Made by a program: the position numbers and the translations under genes | In this document: one piece after another, positions 11,098 to 21,741 of the stretch | Numbering within the stretch: position 1 is the stretch's first letter | Layout: each line of letters begins with the position of its first letter | Assembly: GCF_001320245.1 (NCBI RefSeq) | Contig: NZ_BCBA01000031.1 | Span: 1 to 64,000 of the forward strand | Origin: Pseudomonas sp. NBRC 111124 | GTDB lineage: Bacteria > Pseudomonadota > Gammaproteobacteria > Pseudomonadales > Pseudomonadaceae | Reading direction: 5' to 3' | DNA length: 64,000 nucleotides | Notes under the pieces: generated by a model | Database searches by the model: none | Seen by the model: the letters and a program-made list of their open reading frames with translations, nothing else | Told to the model about the DNA's origin: nothing

Positions 11098-12918
11098 TCA
11101 GTTCTTGGCTTTCTTGGCAGCGCGGGTACGCTCGCCTTCGTCCAGGATCTTCTTGCGCAGACGGATCGACTTCGGCGTCACTTCGCACAGCTCGTCGTCC
11201 TGGATGAATTCCAAGGCCTGTTCCAAGGTGTGGCGAACTGGCGGAACCAGGGCGATGACTTCGTCTTTGCCCGAAGCACGCATGTTGTCGAGCTTCTTGC
11301 CTTTGGTCGGGTTCACGCCCAGGTCGTTGTCACGGCTGTTCAGGCCGATGATCTGACCGTTGTAGATCTCCTGACCGTGTTCAACGAACAGCTTGCCGCG
11401 AGCCTGCAGGGTTTCCAGCGAGTAGGTCAGCGCCTTGCCAGTTTCAACCGAAACCAGAACACCGTTCAGACGGCCGGACATCTGGCCCGACTTCATGGTG
11501 TCGTAGCGATCGAAGATCGAGGTCAGGATGCCTGCACCGTTGGTCAGGGTCAGGAACTGGTTACGGAAACCGATCAGACCACGGGCCGGGATGTTGTACT
11601 CCAGGCGAACACGGCCTTTGCCATCCGGCACCATGTTGGTCAGGTCGCCTTTACGCAGGCCCATCTCTTCCATGACCTTGCCCTGGGATTCTTCAGGGAT
11701 GTCGATGGTGACGTTTTCGAACGGTTCCTGCTTCACGCCGTCGACTTCGCGGATGATCACTTCAGGACGGCCTACAGCCATCTCGAAGCCTTCACGGCGC
11801 ATGGTTTCGATCAGAACGGACAGGTGCAGCTCACCACGGCCCGATACCTTGAACTTGTCAGGGGAATCGGTTTCCTGAACGCGCAGAGCAACGTTGTACA
11901 GCAGCTCCTTGTCCAGACGGTCCTTGATGTTACGGCTGGTCACGAACTTGCCTTCTTTACCGCAGAACGGCGAGTCGTTGACCTGGAAGGTCATCGAAAC
12001 GGTCGGCTCGTCAACGGTCAGCGGCTTCATCGCTTCTACCGCGTCCGGGGCACACAGGGTGTCGGAGATGAACAGCTCGTCGAAACCGCTGATGCAGACG
12101 ATGTCGCCAGCCTGGGCTTCTTCGACGTCGATGCGGTGCAGGCCGTGGTGGCCCATCAGCTTGAGGATACGGCCGTTACGCTTCTTGCCGTTGGTGTCGA
12201 TGGCGACAACCGGGGTGTTCGGCTTGACGCGACCACGGGCGATACGGCCAACGCCGATAACACCGAGGAAGCTGTTGTAGTCCAGTGCGGAGATCTGCAT
12301 CTGGAACGAACCGTCACGGTCAACGTCCGGCGCCGGTACGTTGTCGATGATCGACTGGTACAGGGCGGTCATGTCTTCGCCCATGGCGGTGTGGTCCAGA
12401 CCGGCGATGCCGTTCAGGGCCGAGGCGTAGACGACTTTGAAGTCCAGCTGTTCGTCGGTGGCACCGAGGTTATCGAACAGGTCGAAGATCTGGTCCAGAA
12501 CCCAATCAGGACGCGCGCCCGGACGGTCGACCTTGTTGATTACGACGATTGGCTTCAGGCCGGCTTCGAAGGCCTTCTTGGTCACGAAGCGAGTTTGCGG
12601 CATCGGGCCGTCTTGGGCGTCGACCAGCAGCAGCACGGAGTCGACCATCGACATTACACGCTCAACCTCGCCACCGAAGTCGGCGTGGCCGGGGGTGTCG
12701 ACGATGTTGATGTGGTAGCCGTTCCAGTTGATGGCGGTGTTTTTCGCCAGAATGGTAATACCGCGCTCTTTTTCCTGGTCGTTGGAGTCCATGACGCGCT
12801 CGTCGTTGAGCTCGTTACGCTCCAGGGTGCCGGACTGACGCAGGAGTTTGTCGACCAGGGTGGTTTTACCATGGTCAACGTGGGCGATGATGGCGATGTT
12901 ACGCAGATTTTCGATCAC
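11098..12918 (-). CDS. typA: Ribosome-associated GTPase TypA/BipA
   Basis: Translational GTPase of the EF-G class that acts on 50S assembly and stress or cold adaptation. G1 is '[10 protein letters not shown]', the G2/G3 region '[11 protein letters not shown]...[16 protein letters not shown]' and G4 'NKVDR'. The C-terminal BipA-specific domain follows. I placed the start at GTG 12918 ('[17 protein letters not shown]'), giving 606 residues, nearly the E. coli length. A longer frame from GTG 12951 would add 11 residues unlike the family. A strong terminator follows. Confidence 0.96.
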   Translation of the reverse strand: MIENLRNIAIIAHVDHGKTTLVDKLLRQSGTLERNELNDERVMDSNDQEKERGITILAKNTAINWNGYHINIVDTPGHADFGGEVERVMSMVDSVLLLVDAQDGPMPQTRFVTKKAFEAGLKPIVVINKVDRPGARPDWVLDQIFDLFDNLGATDEQLDFKVVYASALNGIAGLDHTAMGEDMTALYQSIIDNVPAPDVDRDGSFQMQISALDYNSFLGVIGVGRIARGRVKPNTPVVAIDTNGKKRNGRILKLMGHHGLHRIDVEEAQAGDIVCISGFDELFISDTLCAPDAVEAMKPLTVDEPTVSMTFQVNDSPFCGKEGKFVTSRNIKDRLDKELLYNVALRVQETDSPDKFKVSGRGELHLSVLIETMRREGFEMAVGRPEVIIREVDGVKQEPFENVTIDIPEESQGKVMEEMGLRKGDLTNMVPDGKGRVRLEYNIPARGLIGFRNQFLTLTNGAGILTSIFDRYDTMKSGQMSGRLNGVLVSVETGKALTYSLETLQARGKLFVEHGQEIYNGQIIGLNSRDNDLGVNPTKGKKLDNMRASGKDEVIALVPPVRHTLEQALEFIQDDELCEVTPKSIRLRKKILDEGERTRAAKKAKN

Positions 12919-13046
12919 AACTGTATCTCGATCAGAGGATTCGGTTGCCACCTAGTGTAGGTGGCGAATATGTACGCTTTTAGGCTCAGCGGGCCCGATG
13001 GTCGGGAGGGCGATGGCGGATGCTGCCGCCATACAGCCCTGGCGTC

Positions 13047-14501
13047 TTATGTCGGACGATAAACACGCACATTGGCATGTCCCTCACTGAGCAGGTGGTG
13101 TGCGTGCAAACGGCTCATCACACCTTTGTCGCAATACAGCAAGTACTGGCGCGTAGGGTCCAGGTGCTTGAACTTGCTGTTGATGGCATAGAACGGCATG
13201 GCCTGGACTTCGATACCCTCCAGGGCCAGAGGTTCGTCTTCCTGGGCATCGGGGTGACGAATGTCGATGACGATCTGGCCTGGCAGTGCCTCGGCCACTT
13301 CTTCGATTTCGATGTCCTTGCCCAGCTCGTCGATCACGTGGTCGATGGAGATGAACTTGGCGCGTTCCAGGGCGCGCTCCAGCACGGCCATGTCGAACTG
13401 CTTTTCTTCGTGCTCCATGCGGTGACGCTTGGCATGGGTGGTCGGGTTCACCGAGATCACGCCGCAGTATTCCGGCATGTGCTTGGCGAAGTCGGCGGTG
13501 CCGATTTCGGTGGCCTGGTCGATGATGTCCTGCTTGTGGCTGGCCAGCAACGGGCGCAGCACCAGCTTGTCGGTCGCCGAATCGATGATCGACAGGTTCG
13601 GCAGGGTCTGGCTAGACACCTGGGAAATCGCCTCGCCGGTGACCAGCGCGTCGATCTGCAGGCGGTCGGCCATGTGCGCGGCACCGCGCAGCATCATGCG
13701 CTTGAGGGTCACGCCCATGTAGCTGTTGTCGACCTTGTTGAGGATCTCGCCAACCACTTCTTCGAACGGCACGCTGATGAACAGCACGCGCTGGCTGCTA
13801 CCGTACTTTTTCCACAAGTAGTGGGCCACTTCCATCACGCCCAGCTCGTGGGCACGGCCGCCGAGGTTGAAGAAGCAGAAGTGGGTCATCAGGCCGCGGC
13901 GCATCATCTGGTACGCCGCCACGGTGGAGTCGAAACCACCGGACATCAGCACCAGGGTCTGCTCCAGGGCACCCAGCGGGTAGCCGCCGATGCCGTTGTG
14001 CTGATTGTGGATCACGTACAGGCGCTGGTCGCGAATCTCCATGCGCACCACGACTTCAGGCGTCTTCAGGTCGATGCCGGCGGCGCCGCACTGCTGGCGC
14101 AGCTGGCTGCCGACGTAGCGGTCGACGTCCATCGAGGTGAAGTCGTGGTGACCGCCGCGCTTGCAGCGCACCGAGAAGCGCTTGCCGGCCAGCAGGTGGC
14201 CGAAGTGCTGTTTGCACTTGGCGACGATGTCGTCAAAGTCGCCCAGCGGGTATTCCTCGACCTGCAGGAAGTGAGTAATGCCCGGGGTGCAGGTAAGGCG
14301 CTCGATCATCTCGCGCTGGACCTTCTCGTCCTCGACGCGGGTGACCACCTCGAGATTGTCCCAGACACCATCGACCGCGAGCTCTGGATCGAGATCCTTG
14401 AGCACGTTGCGGATGTTCTTGCCGAGCTGGCGGATGAAGCGCTTGCGCACCGGCCGGCTCTTGATGGTGATTTCTGGGAAGACTTTGACGATAAGTTTCA
14501 T
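13047..14501 (-). CDS. thiI: tRNA 4-thiouridine synthase / thiamine thiazole sulfurtransferase
   Basis: Makes s4U8 in tRNA and carries sulfur for thiamine thiazole. The 484-residue enzyme has an N-terminal ferredoxin-like plus THUMP region (about 1-165), the PP-loop ATP pyrophosphatase motif '[17 protein letters not shown]' (about 185-200) and a C-terminal rhodanese domain with the loop '[15 protein letters not shown]', whose Cys would be the persulfide carrier. The presence of the rhodanese extension matches gammaproteobacterial ThiI. It is divergent from glnA. Confidence 0.97.
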   Translation of the reverse strand: MKLIVKVFPEITIKSRPVRKRFIRQLGKNIRNVLKDLDPELAVDGVWDNLEVVTRVEDEKVQREMIERLTCTPGITHFLQVEEYPLGDFDDIVAKCKQHFGHLLAGKRFSVRCKRGGHHDFTSMDVDRYVGSQLRQQCGAAGIDLKTPEVVVRMEIRDQRLYVIHNQHNGIGGYPLGALEQTLVLMSGGFDSTVAAYQMMRRGLMTHFCFFNLGGRAHELGVMEVAHYLWKKYGSSQRVLFISVPFEEVVGEILNKVDNSYMGVTLKRMMLRGAAHMADRLQIDALVTGEAISQVSSQTLPNLSIIDSATDKLVLRPLLASHKQDIIDQATEIGTADFAKHMPEYCGVISVNPTTHAKRHRMEHEEKQFDMAVLERALERAKFISIDHVIDELGKDIEIEEVAEALPGQIVIDIRHPDAQEDEPLALEGIEVQAMPFYAINSKFKHLDPTRQYLLYCDKGVMSRLHAHHLLSEGHANVRVYRPT

Positions 14502-14636
14502 TGGTTAACAGCGCGCGCAGGGCCTGCCGAAAATGAGGGGCGCGAATTATATCGGAAATTGCTCAGGATTTGACCAACTTTTGATCAGAAGCTTTGAGAT
14601 AAATGCAGGAGCCAGCTTTTGCGCTGCCTTGTTCCG

Positions 14637-14728
14637 GCCCTTTCGCGGGTAAACCCGCTTTCACAGGGGCGCGCCAAGCCGAAGCCAGTGCAGTACCGGT
14701 GGGAGCGGGTTCACCCGCGAAGAGGCCC
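14637..14728. repeat. REP pair (BIME) upstream of glnA
   Basis: TTTCGCGGGTAAACCCGCTTTCACAGG and an inverted unit GTGGGAGCGGGTTCACCCGCGAAGAGG, separated by about 40 bp. It sits between divergent thiI and glnA, just upstream of the NtrC-like site; apart from this and the glnA control region, the 490-bp gap contains no gene. Confidence 0.88.
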
Positions 14729-14754
14729 TCAAAAAAAGCACACCTTCAAAAGCG

Positions 14755-14815
14755 TGCACTTATTTGGTGCTCACCGCTCATTTTCTGCCTCCTAAGGGTG
14801 CACTTTTATCGGCTG
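14755..14815 (+). promoter_or_regulatory. NtrC-binding sites upstream of glnA
   Basis: TGCACTTATTTGGTGCT (14755-14771) closely matches the NtrC consensus TGCACYAWWWTGGTGCA. A second, weaker site starts with TGCAC at 14799-14815. They lie about 140 and 95 bp upstream of the predicted start of the sigma-54 promoter, the usual enhancer placement for glnA. Confidence 0.8.
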
Positions 14816-14875
14816 CCGGCCCAGCAAATGCCCACAAACGCCCCTTTTTATCCCGCCCTCGCCATTTTCGGGCAC

Positions 14876-14891
14876 TGGCATGCAATTTGCT
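14876..14891 (+). promoter_or_regulatory. Sigma-54 promoter of glnA
   Basis: TGGCATGCAATTTGCT carries the invariant GG (14877-14878) and GC (14889-14890) exactly 10 nt apart, matching TGGCACG-N4-TTGCW. Transcription should start near 14902, leaving a leader of about 90 nt. Confidence 0.88.
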
Positions 14892-14990
14892 CCCTTGTGA
14901 GGCAGGTAAGCTTGGCCGACTATCCGCGCCCGGCAACACCCTTTTTCCAGAGCAGCGGCCCACCGCGCTCTAGACCCTCCGGAGGACAAC

Positions 14991-16397
14991 ATGTCGAAGT
15001 CGGTTCAACTCATCAAAGATCATGACGTCAAGTGGATTGATCTGCGTTTCACGGACACCAAGGGCGTACAGCATCACGTGACCATGCCGGCGCGTGATGG
15101 CCTGGACGAAGACTTCTTCGAAGTCGGCAAGATGTTCGACGGCTCCTCCATCGCTGGCTGGAAAGGCATCGAAGCGTCCGACATGATCCTGATGCCGGTT
15201 GACGAAACCGCCGTTCTGGACCCGTTCACCGAAGAACCGACCCTGATCATCACCTGTGACATCGTCGACCCGTCGAGCATGCAGGGCTACGATCGCGACC
15301 CACGTGCGATCGCCAAGCGCGCCGAAGAGTACCTGAAGAGCACCGGCATCGGTGACACCGTATTCGCAGGCCCCGAGCCAGAGTTCTTCATCTTCGACGA
15401 AGTGAAGTTCAAGTCGGACATCTCCGGCTCGATGTTCAAGATCTTCTCCGAGCAAGGCTCGTGGATGTCCGATGCTGACGTCGAAGGCGGCAACAAAGGC
15501 CACCGTCCAGGCGTGAAAGGCGGCTACTTCCCAGTTCCGCCGTTCGACCACGACCACGAAATCCGTACCGCCATGTGCAACGCTCTGGAAGAAATGGGCC
15601 AGATCGTTGAAGTTCACCACCACGAAGTGGCGACTGCCGGCCAGAACGAAATCGGCGTCAAGTTCAACACCCTGGTGAAGAAGGCTGACGAAGTACAGGC
15701 CCTGAAATACGTCGTGCACAACGTTGCCGACGCCTACGGCCGTACCGCTACCTTCATGCCGAAGCCACTGTACGGCGACAACGGCTCGGGCATGCACGTG
15801 CACATGTCGATCTGGAAAGAAGGCAAGAACACCTTCTCCGGTGAAGGCTATGCCGGCCTGTCCGACACCGCCCTGTACTTCATCGGCGGCATCATCAAGC
15901 ACGGTAAGGCCCTGAACGGCTTCACCAACCCGTCGACCAACTCGTACAAGCGTCTGGTTCCAGGCTTCGAAGCGCCGGTAATGCTGGCCTACTCGGCTCG
16001 CAACCGTTCCGCCTCGATCCGTATTCCTTACGTCGGCAGCCCGAAAGCCCGCCGTATCGAAGCACGCTTCCCGGACCCATCGGCCAACCCGTACCTGGCC
16101 TTCGCGGCCCTGCTGATGGCTGGCCTGGACGGCATCCAGAACAAGATCCACCCTGGCGATGCTGCCGACAAGAACCTGTACGACCTGCCGCCAGAAGAAG
16201 CCAAGGACATCCCGCAAGTCTGCGGCAGCCTGAAAGAAGCGCTGGAAGAGCTGGATAAAGGCCGTGCGTTCCTGACCAAGGGCGGCGTGTTCTCCGACGA
16301 CTTCATCGATGCCTTCATCGAGCTGAAGAGCGAAGAAGAGATCAAGGTCCGTACCTTCGTACACCCGCTGGAATACGAGCTGTACTACAGCTGCTGA
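14991..16397 (+). CDS. glnA: Glutamine synthetase, type I
   Basis: Forms glutamine from glutamate, ammonia and ATP, the entry point of nitrogen assimilation. The 468-residue GSI-beta type protein has '[17 protein letters not shown]' near residue 50, the ATP-binding '[16 protein letters not shown]', '[17 protein letters not shown]' and the adenylylation site '[10 protein letters not shown]', where Tyr is modified by GlnE. Its upstream sequence shows NtrC sites and a sigma-54 promoter. GGAGG precedes the ATG by 6-7 nt. A terminator hairpin follows at 16432. Confidence 0.98.
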   Translation: MSKSVQLIKDHDVKWIDLRFTDTKGVQHHVTMPARDGLDEDFFEVGKMFDGSSIAGWKGIEASDMILMPVDETAVLDPFTEEPTLIITCDIVDPSSMQGYDRDPRAIAKRAEEYLKSTGIGDTVFAGPEPEFFIFDEVKFKSDISGSMFKIFSEQGSWMSDADVEGGNKGHRPGVKGGYFPVPPFDHDHEIRTAMCNALEEMGQIVEVHHHEVATAGQNEIGVKFNTLVKKADEVQALKYVVHNVADAYGRTATFMPKPLYGDNGSGMHVHMSIWKEGKNTFSGEGYAGLSDTALYFIGGIIKHGKALNGFTNPSTNSYKRLVPGFEAPVMLAYSARNRSASIRIPYVGSPKARRIEARFPDPSANPYLAFAALLMAGLDGIQNKIHPGDAADKNLYDLPPEEAKDIPQVCGSLKEALEELDKGRAFLTKGGVFSDDFIDAFIELKSEEEIKVRTFVHPLEYELYYSC

Positions 16398-16431
16398 TCT
16401 GATTGGCGCCTTGCGCCGATGACGTGATCAA

Positions 16432-16461
16432 GACGGCCTCCTTCGGGAGGCCGTTTCTGTT
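16432..16461 (+). terminator. glnA terminator
   Basis: ACGGCCTCC-TTCG-GGAGGCCGT followed by TTCTGTTTC: a 9-bp stem with a UUCG tetraloop, 34 nt after the glnA stop. Confidence 0.9.
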
Positions 16462-16547
16462 TCTGCCTTCAGCAACTTCGGAAGGCTCCTACCCGCGTAA
16501 TATGCCGACTCCTGCACACTCGGACCTTCACCTGACGGAGGTTCATC

Positions 16548-17087
16548 ATGCGTCCTTTATCCCTCGTAGCAGCCATTCTCGCCCTGACCGGCTGCGCGGC
16601 ATCAGAACCCACCCACCCTGCCTTCGAGCCGCTGCTTGCGGCCATGGAGCACCGCCTGGAGCTAGCGCAATCCGTGGCCTTGCACAAGTGGGACCACGGC
16701 CAGCCGGTCCAGGCAAGCGCGCGTGAACAGCAGGTGCTGGCGAATGTCCGTGCGGCCGCACCCGCCCATGGCCTGCCCGCGGAGCGCGCCGAAGCGTTAT
16801 TTGCTGACCAGATCGAAGCCAACAAGCTCGTGCAGTACACATTGCTCTTCCATTGGCACCGCCTGGGCGCTGCGCCAGACACGCCACGCAGCGACCTGCA
16901 GCAGGAGATCCGCCCCCAGCTTGATGAACTGCAGACCCTGCTGCTCAAGCATCTGGCCGATTTTGAACGACTGAAACCGCAAGACTGCGCCGCCACGCTG
17001 GCCGCTGCCGTGGCCAGCCGCCCTGTCGACTACCTGACCCAGCGAGCCCTGATTCGCGCAACCGGGCAACTGTGTGATAAATCCTGA
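16548..17087 (+). CDS. Exported chorismate mutase, AroQ-gamma type (putative lipoprotein)
   Basis: Predicted secreted monofunctional chorismate mutase (chorismate to prephenate), 179 residues. An N-terminal signal contains a lipobox-like 'LALTGCAAS' (Cys16), so lipid anchoring is possible. The AroQ helices are visible as 'MEHRLELAQSVALHKW' and 'REQQVLANVRAAAP...FADQIEANKLVQYTLLFHWH', with the expected Arg, Lys and Glu/Asn-Lys active-site residues. The gamma subclass has a C-terminal helical extension with a disulfide; two Cys (in 'KPQDCAA' and 'GQLCDKS') fit that. GGAGG precedes the ATG. It lies between glnA and ntrB; its role there is unclear. Confidence 0.82.
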   Translation: MRPLSLVAAILALTGCAASEPTHPAFEPLLAAMEHRLELAQSVALHKWDHGQPVQASAREQQVLANVRAAAPAHGLPAERAEALFADQIEANKLVQYTLLFHWHRLGAAPDTPRSDLQQEIRPQLDELQTLLLKHLADFERLKPQDCAATLAAAVASRPVDYLTQRALIRATGQLCDKS

Positions 17088-17095
17088 AACTTCTA

Positions 17096-17139
17096 TGCTC
17101 TATATTGGTGCACAGAAAAGGCTGGCGCCCTTTCGTGCA
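17096..17139 (+). promoter_or_regulatory. NtrC-like sites upstream of ntrB
   Basis: TGCTCTATATTGGTGCA (17096-17112) differs from the NtrC consensus at essentially one position. A partial second site, TGGCGCCCTTTCGTGCA, lies at 17123-17139. Both lie 125-170 bp upstream of the predicted sigma-54 start. Confidence 0.7.
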
Positions 17140-17239
17140 CCCCAAAACAGGTCACAAGAATCGTTAAACCAGGGCATTCTGGTCCGAATATGCGCATATT
17201 CAGGCCTTTATCAGCAAAATCCGCTTCTTTTCGGAGCCT

Positions 17240-17255
17240 TGGTTTGTTTCTTGCA
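17240..17255 (+). promoter_or_regulatory. Candidate sigma-54 promoter of ntrBC
   Basis: TGGTTTGTTTCTTGCA has GG and GC exactly 10 nt apart and a TTGCA -12 box; the -24 box lacks the usual CAC. It lies about 80 bp before the ntrB ATG and downstream of NtrC-like sites. Confidence 0.6.
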
Positions 17256-17333
17256 TTTTCCTGGGAAGAGACTGGCCCCCGCAGATCCACCGCGACCTGC
17301 CTGACAAGCGCCAAAAGAGGTCAACGACGCCTT

Positions 17334-18415
17334 ATGACCATCAGCGATGCACAGCACCGTCTGCTTCTGGACAACCTGACCACCGCCACGCTCCTGCTCA
17401 ACAGCGAGCTGCGCCTGGAATATATGAACCCGGCTGCGGAAATGCTCCTGGCCGTCAGCGGACAGCGCAGCCACGGGCAGTTCATCAGCGAACTGTTCAC
17501 CGAATCGACCGAGGCGCTCAACTCGCTGCGCCAGGCGGTGGAACAGGCGCACCCGTTCACCAAGCGCGAAGCGCAACTGACCTCGCTGACCGGACAGGCC
17601 ATCACCGTCGACTATGCGGTAACCCCAATCCTGCACCAGGGCAATACCTTGCTGCTGCTGGAAGTGCACCCGCGTGATCGCCTGCTGCGCATCACCAAGG
17701 AAGAAGCCCAGCTCAGCAAGCAGGAAACCACCAAGATGCTGGTGCGCGGCCTGGCCCACGAAATCAAGAACCCGCTCGGCGGCATCCGTGGCGCCGCACA
17801 GCTGCTGGCCCGCGAGCTGCCCGAAGAGGGCCTGCGCGACTACACCAACGTGATCATCGAAGAGGCCGACCGCCTGCGCAACCTGGTCGACCGCATGCTC
17901 GGTTCGAACAAACTGCCGTCGCTGGCCATGACTAACATCCACGAGGTACTGGAACGGGTCTGCAGCCTGGTCGAGGCCGAAAGCCAAGGTTGCATCACAT
18001 TGGTGCGCGATTACGACCCGAGCCTGCCGGATGTGTTGATCGACCGCGAGCAGATGATCCAGGCCGTGCTGAACATCGTGCGCAATGCGATGCAGGCGAT
18101 CAGTTCGCAAAACGAACTGCGGCTGGGCCGCATCACCTTGCGCAGCCGCGCTGTGCGCCAGTTCACCATCGGCCACGTGCGCCATCGCCTGGCGGCACGC
18201 ATCGAGATCATCGACAACGGCCCGGGCATCCCCGCGGAACTGCAGGACACGCTTTTTTATCCCATGGTCAGCGGGCGCCCGGACGGTACCGGGCTCGGCT
18301 TGGCCATTACCCAGAACATCATCAGCCAGCACCAGGGCTTGATCGAGTGTGAAAGCCACGCAGGGCACACCGCCTTCTCGATCTTCCTGCCCCTGGAACA
18401 AGGAGCCACCGCCTC

Positions 18416-18419
<4 letters not shown>
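17334..18419 (+). CDS. ntrB: Nitrogen regulation sensor kinase NtrB
   Basis: Histidine kinase/phosphatase that controls NtrC under direction of PII (GlnB/GlnK). The 361-residue cytoplasmic protein has an N-terminal PAS domain (about 10-120), HisKA with 'GLAHEIKNPLGGIRGAAQLL' (phosphoacceptor His, about residue 141), and an ATPase domain with N box 'NIVRNAMQAI' and G boxes 'DNGPGIP' and 'GTGLGLAI'. I used ATG 17334 rather than an upstream in-frame ATG at 17190, because it gives the normal NtrB N-terminus. It overlaps ntrC by 4 bp. Confidence 0.96.
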
Positions 18420-19852
<1,433 letters not shown>

Positions 19853-19878
19853 CCTTTAGCGGATCACCTGCAAGGACC

Positions 19879-19908
19879 CTGGGGCTGCGCAGCCGCCCCA
19901 GCGATTTT
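19879..19908 (+). terminator. ntrBC terminator
   Basis: CTGGGGC-TGCGCAGCC-GCCCCAG followed by CGATTTTAG: a 7-bp GC-rich stem and a short T run, 26 nt after the ntrC stop. Confidence 0.75.
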
Positions 19909-19919
19909 AGCCTTCCCCA

Positions 19920-19956
19920 TGCACCGATCCTGTGCCCGATGCACCTCACGAAGGCA
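19920..19956 (+). promoter_or_regulatory. NtrC-like sites upstream of the sRNA
   Basis: TGCACCGATCCTGTGCC (19920-19936) is a good NtrC-type palindrome, and TGCACCTCACGAAGGCA (19940-19956) keeps the left half-site. They lie about 90-125 bp upstream of the predicted sigma-54 start at about 20046. Confidence 0.6.
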
Positions 19957-20019
19957 CAAACCCCCTCAAAACCCGGCCAATTCACCCTGAAAGCCCAGTA
20001 TTCACGGGCTTTTCAAAAC

Positions 20020-20035
20020 TGGCACGCCCCCTGCA
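20020..20035 (+). promoter_or_regulatory. Sigma-54 promoter of NrsZ-like sRNA
   Basis: TGGCACGCCCCCTGCA matches TGGCACG-N4-TTGCW at all but one of the core positions, with GG (20021-20022) and GC (20033-20034) exactly 10 nt apart. No open reading frame starts downstream, which points to a non-coding transcript. Confidence 0.85.
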
Positions 20036-20045
20036 ATAGCTAATA

Positions 20046-20160
20046 CATACCCAGTTTCGGGGGCCCTGGTACAGGCAGGCCGGGTGACCCCTCTTTTATT
20101 CGCAGCAACGCCGCTTTTGGGGACCTTGGTACAGGCAGGCCGAGATATCCCCTCTTTTAT
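20046..20160 (+). ncRNA. nrsZ: Probable NrsZ-type nitrogen-regulated sRNA (two 60-nt modules)
   Basis: Downstream of ntrC and of a strong sigma-54 promoter lies a tandem duplication with a 60-nt period: modules at about 20055-20104 and 20115-20164. Each reads GGGG..., then CTGGTACAGGCAGGCC or TTGGTACAGGCAGGCC, then CCCCTCTTTTATTCG. In each, GGGG pairs with CCCC across the conserved core and a T-rich tail follows. NrsZ of P. aeruginosa is known to be NtrBC/RpoN-dependent, encoded just downstream of ntrC and processed into about 60-nt repeated stem-loop units. Position, promoter and modular build agree. The 3' end is not certain and may run into the opposing gene's stop at 20157. Confidence 0.75.
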
Positions 20161-20594
20161 TCGTGCAGCTTCACCTGCACTCGCCAACGCCCAGCGTCCT
20201 CTGCACCGGCCCATTCGCCGTGCAGGGGACGCGCGGCGATCACCGTCAGCAACAACCCCTTGTCGCTCTTCTGCAATCGCCAGCCGACCGGTCTGCCCTG
20301 CAGGTCCAACTGGCCACGCTGCGCCTTGCCCTCAGCCTCGAACAGCAAGGCCACGGTACCTTCCACGTTTTCACCGTGCAGCTTGGGTTCTTCGTTGAAC
20401 CAGAGGTCCAGGCCATCCTGCACCACCTCTACCCGCTCCAGCACATGTTCATCAGGCGCAGTAAGGCGCCCGATCATCAGGCCCACCAATATGCCGAAAA
20501 GCGCCAGGGACAGCAGCATGCGTGGCCAAGCCTTCGAACGCAGGTCAGGTTCGGAGGTAGAATGCTCGTCATCTTCACGTTTGGAGCCGTGCAT
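20157..20594 (-). CDS. Hypothetical single-span inner-membrane protein
   Basis: A 145-residue protein with a charged N-terminus (residues 1-25), one membrane segment ('MLLSLALFGILVGLMIGRL', about 26-44) and a periplasmic domain of about 100 residues rich in short strands. I do not recognise the family. Its ATG (20594-20592) overlaps the trmL ATG (20593-20595) on the other strand, so the two genes start inside the same CATG. An alternative start at Met26 would remove the overlap but leave the membrane segment at the extreme N-terminus. Its end overlaps the predicted sRNA tail. Confidence 0.7.
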   Translation of the reverse strand: MHGSKREDDEHSTSEPDLRSKAWPRMLLSLALFGILVGLMIGRLTAPDEHVLERVEVVQDGLDLWFNEEPKLHGENVEGTVALLFEAEGKAQRGQLDLQGRPVGWRLQKSDKGLLLTVIAARPLHGEWAGAEDAGRWRVQVKLHE

Positions 20595-21054
20595 GTTTCA
20601 CGTCATCCTTTTTCAACCAGAAATTCCGCCGAATACCGGCAACATCATCCGCCTCTGCGCCAACAGCGGTTGTGCCCTGCACCTGATCGAACCGATCAGC
20701 TTCGAACTGGACGACAAGCGCCTGCGCCGTGCCGGGCTGGATTACCACGAGTATGCCACGCTCAAGCGCCACGAAAGCCTGGCCGGATGCTTGGAAAGCC
20801 TGGGCAATCCACGGCTGTTCGCCTTTACCACCAAGGGCTCGCATCCGTTCCATGAAGTGGCTTATCAGCCCGGTGATGCGTTCCTGTTCGGGCCTGAGAG
20901 CCGTGGGCTGCCGGCCGAGGTGCTGGACAGCCTGCCGGCCGAGCAGCGCCTGCGCCTGCCGATGCGGCCGGGGTGCCGTAGCCTGAATCTGTCCAATACT
21001 GTGGCAGTGACCGTCTATGAGGCCTGGCGGCAGAACGGGTTTGCCGGGAGCTGA
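20593..21054 (+). CDS. trmL: tRNA (cytidine(34)-2'-O)-methyltransferase
   Basis: SPOUT methyltransferase that 2'-O-methylates the wobble base of tRNA-Leu isoacceptors. The 153-residue protein has 'FQPEIPPNTGNIIRLCANSG' at residues 7-26, 'LFGPESRGLP' and the knot motif 'LRLPMRPGCRSLNLSNTVAVTVYEAWRQ'. GGAG lies 6 nt before ATG 20593. The start overlaps a divergent hypothetical gene. A REP pair and a terminator shared with secB follow. Confidence 0.95.
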   Translation: MFHVILFQPEIPPNTGNIIRLCANSGCALHLIEPISFELDDKRLRRAGLDYHEYATLKRHESLAGCLESLGNPRLFAFTTKGSHPFHEVAYQPGDAFLFGPESRGLPAEVLDSLPAEQRLRLPMRPGCRSLNLSNTVAVTVYEAWRQNGFAGS

Positions 21055-21061
21055 TCTTTAG

Positions 21062-21168
21062 CCTGTACCGGCCCTTTCGCGGGCTCGCCCGCTCCCACAG
21101 GGACCGCACAAAACTTGAAGGTTGTGCAGTACCTGTGGGAGCGGGCATGCCCGCGAAGAGGCCGGTAC
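21062..21168. repeat. REP pair (BIME) between trmL and secB
   Basis: Inverted REP units GGCCCTTTCGCGGGCTCGCCCGCTCCCACAGG and GTGGGAGCGGGCATGCCCGCGAAGAGGCC, about 35 bp apart, flanked by CTGTACCGGCC and GGCCGGTACAG, which extend the dyad. It lies between convergent genes. Confidence 0.9.
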
Positions 21169-21172
21169 AGGC

Positions 21173-21202
21173 AAAAAAAAGCGCCCCGAAAGGCGCTTTT
21201 TT
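21173..21202. terminator. Bidirectional terminator, trmL/secB
   Basis: A8-GCGCC-CCGAAA-GGCGC-T6: a compact hairpin with A and T tracts on both sides between convergent trmL and secB. Confidence 0.92.
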
Positions 21203-21215
21203 CATACCGGCAGAA

Positions 21216-21701
21216 TTACTGCACGGTCGGCGCTTCGCCAGCTTCCTGCATGCGCTGCATCTCTTGTGCGTACAGGGCGTCGAAGTTGACCGGCGACAGC
21301 ATCAGGGCCGGGAACGAACCGCGGGTCACCAGGCTGTCCAGGGTCTCACGGGCGTATGGGAACAGAATGTTAGGGCAGAACGCGCCAAGGGTGTGGCTCA
21401 TCGACGAAGCGTCGAGGTTCTTGATCAGGAAGATACCAGCCTGCTGAACTTCAGCGATGAAGGCCACTTCGTCACCGTTCTTCACGGTCACCGACAGGGT
21501 CAGCACCACTTCGTGGAAGTCGCCTTCCAGGGCCTTCTGCTTGGTGTTCAGGTCCAGGGCAACGCTCGGCTCCCAGGTCTGACGGAAGATCTGCGGGCTC
21601 TTCGGGGCTTCGAACGACAGGTCACGCACGTAGATGCGCTGCATGGAGAACTGAGGGCTGTTGTCTTCTGCAGCAGCGCCGTTGGTCTGTTGGTCAGTCA
21701 T
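21216..21701 (-). CDS. secB: Protein-export chaperone SecB
   Basis: Tetrameric cytosolic chaperone that holds Sec substrates unfolded and hands them to SecA. It has 161 residues; family motifs include '[19 protein letters not shown]', '[26 protein letters not shown]' and '[39 protein letters not shown]'. AAGGA precedes ATG 21701. It lies 40 nt after grxC in the common rhodanese-grxC-secB order and is followed by a strong terminator. Confidence 0.97.
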
Positions 21702-21741
21702 GGCAGATCCTTAATCCTAATGTTTTTGAATGCAGTGCAAA

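Noticed and set aside
14603..15025. A 140-codon frame ahead of glnA
   Set aside because: It runs through a REP pair, the NtrC sites and the sigma-54 promoter, then into glnA in another frame.
20055..20164. Tandem repeat considered as CRISPR or coding repeat
   Set aside because: Only two imperfect units, no spacers of uniform length, no cas genes. A 70-codon minus-strand frame through it reads as a repeat artefact. The sigma-54 promoter upstream favours an sRNA.
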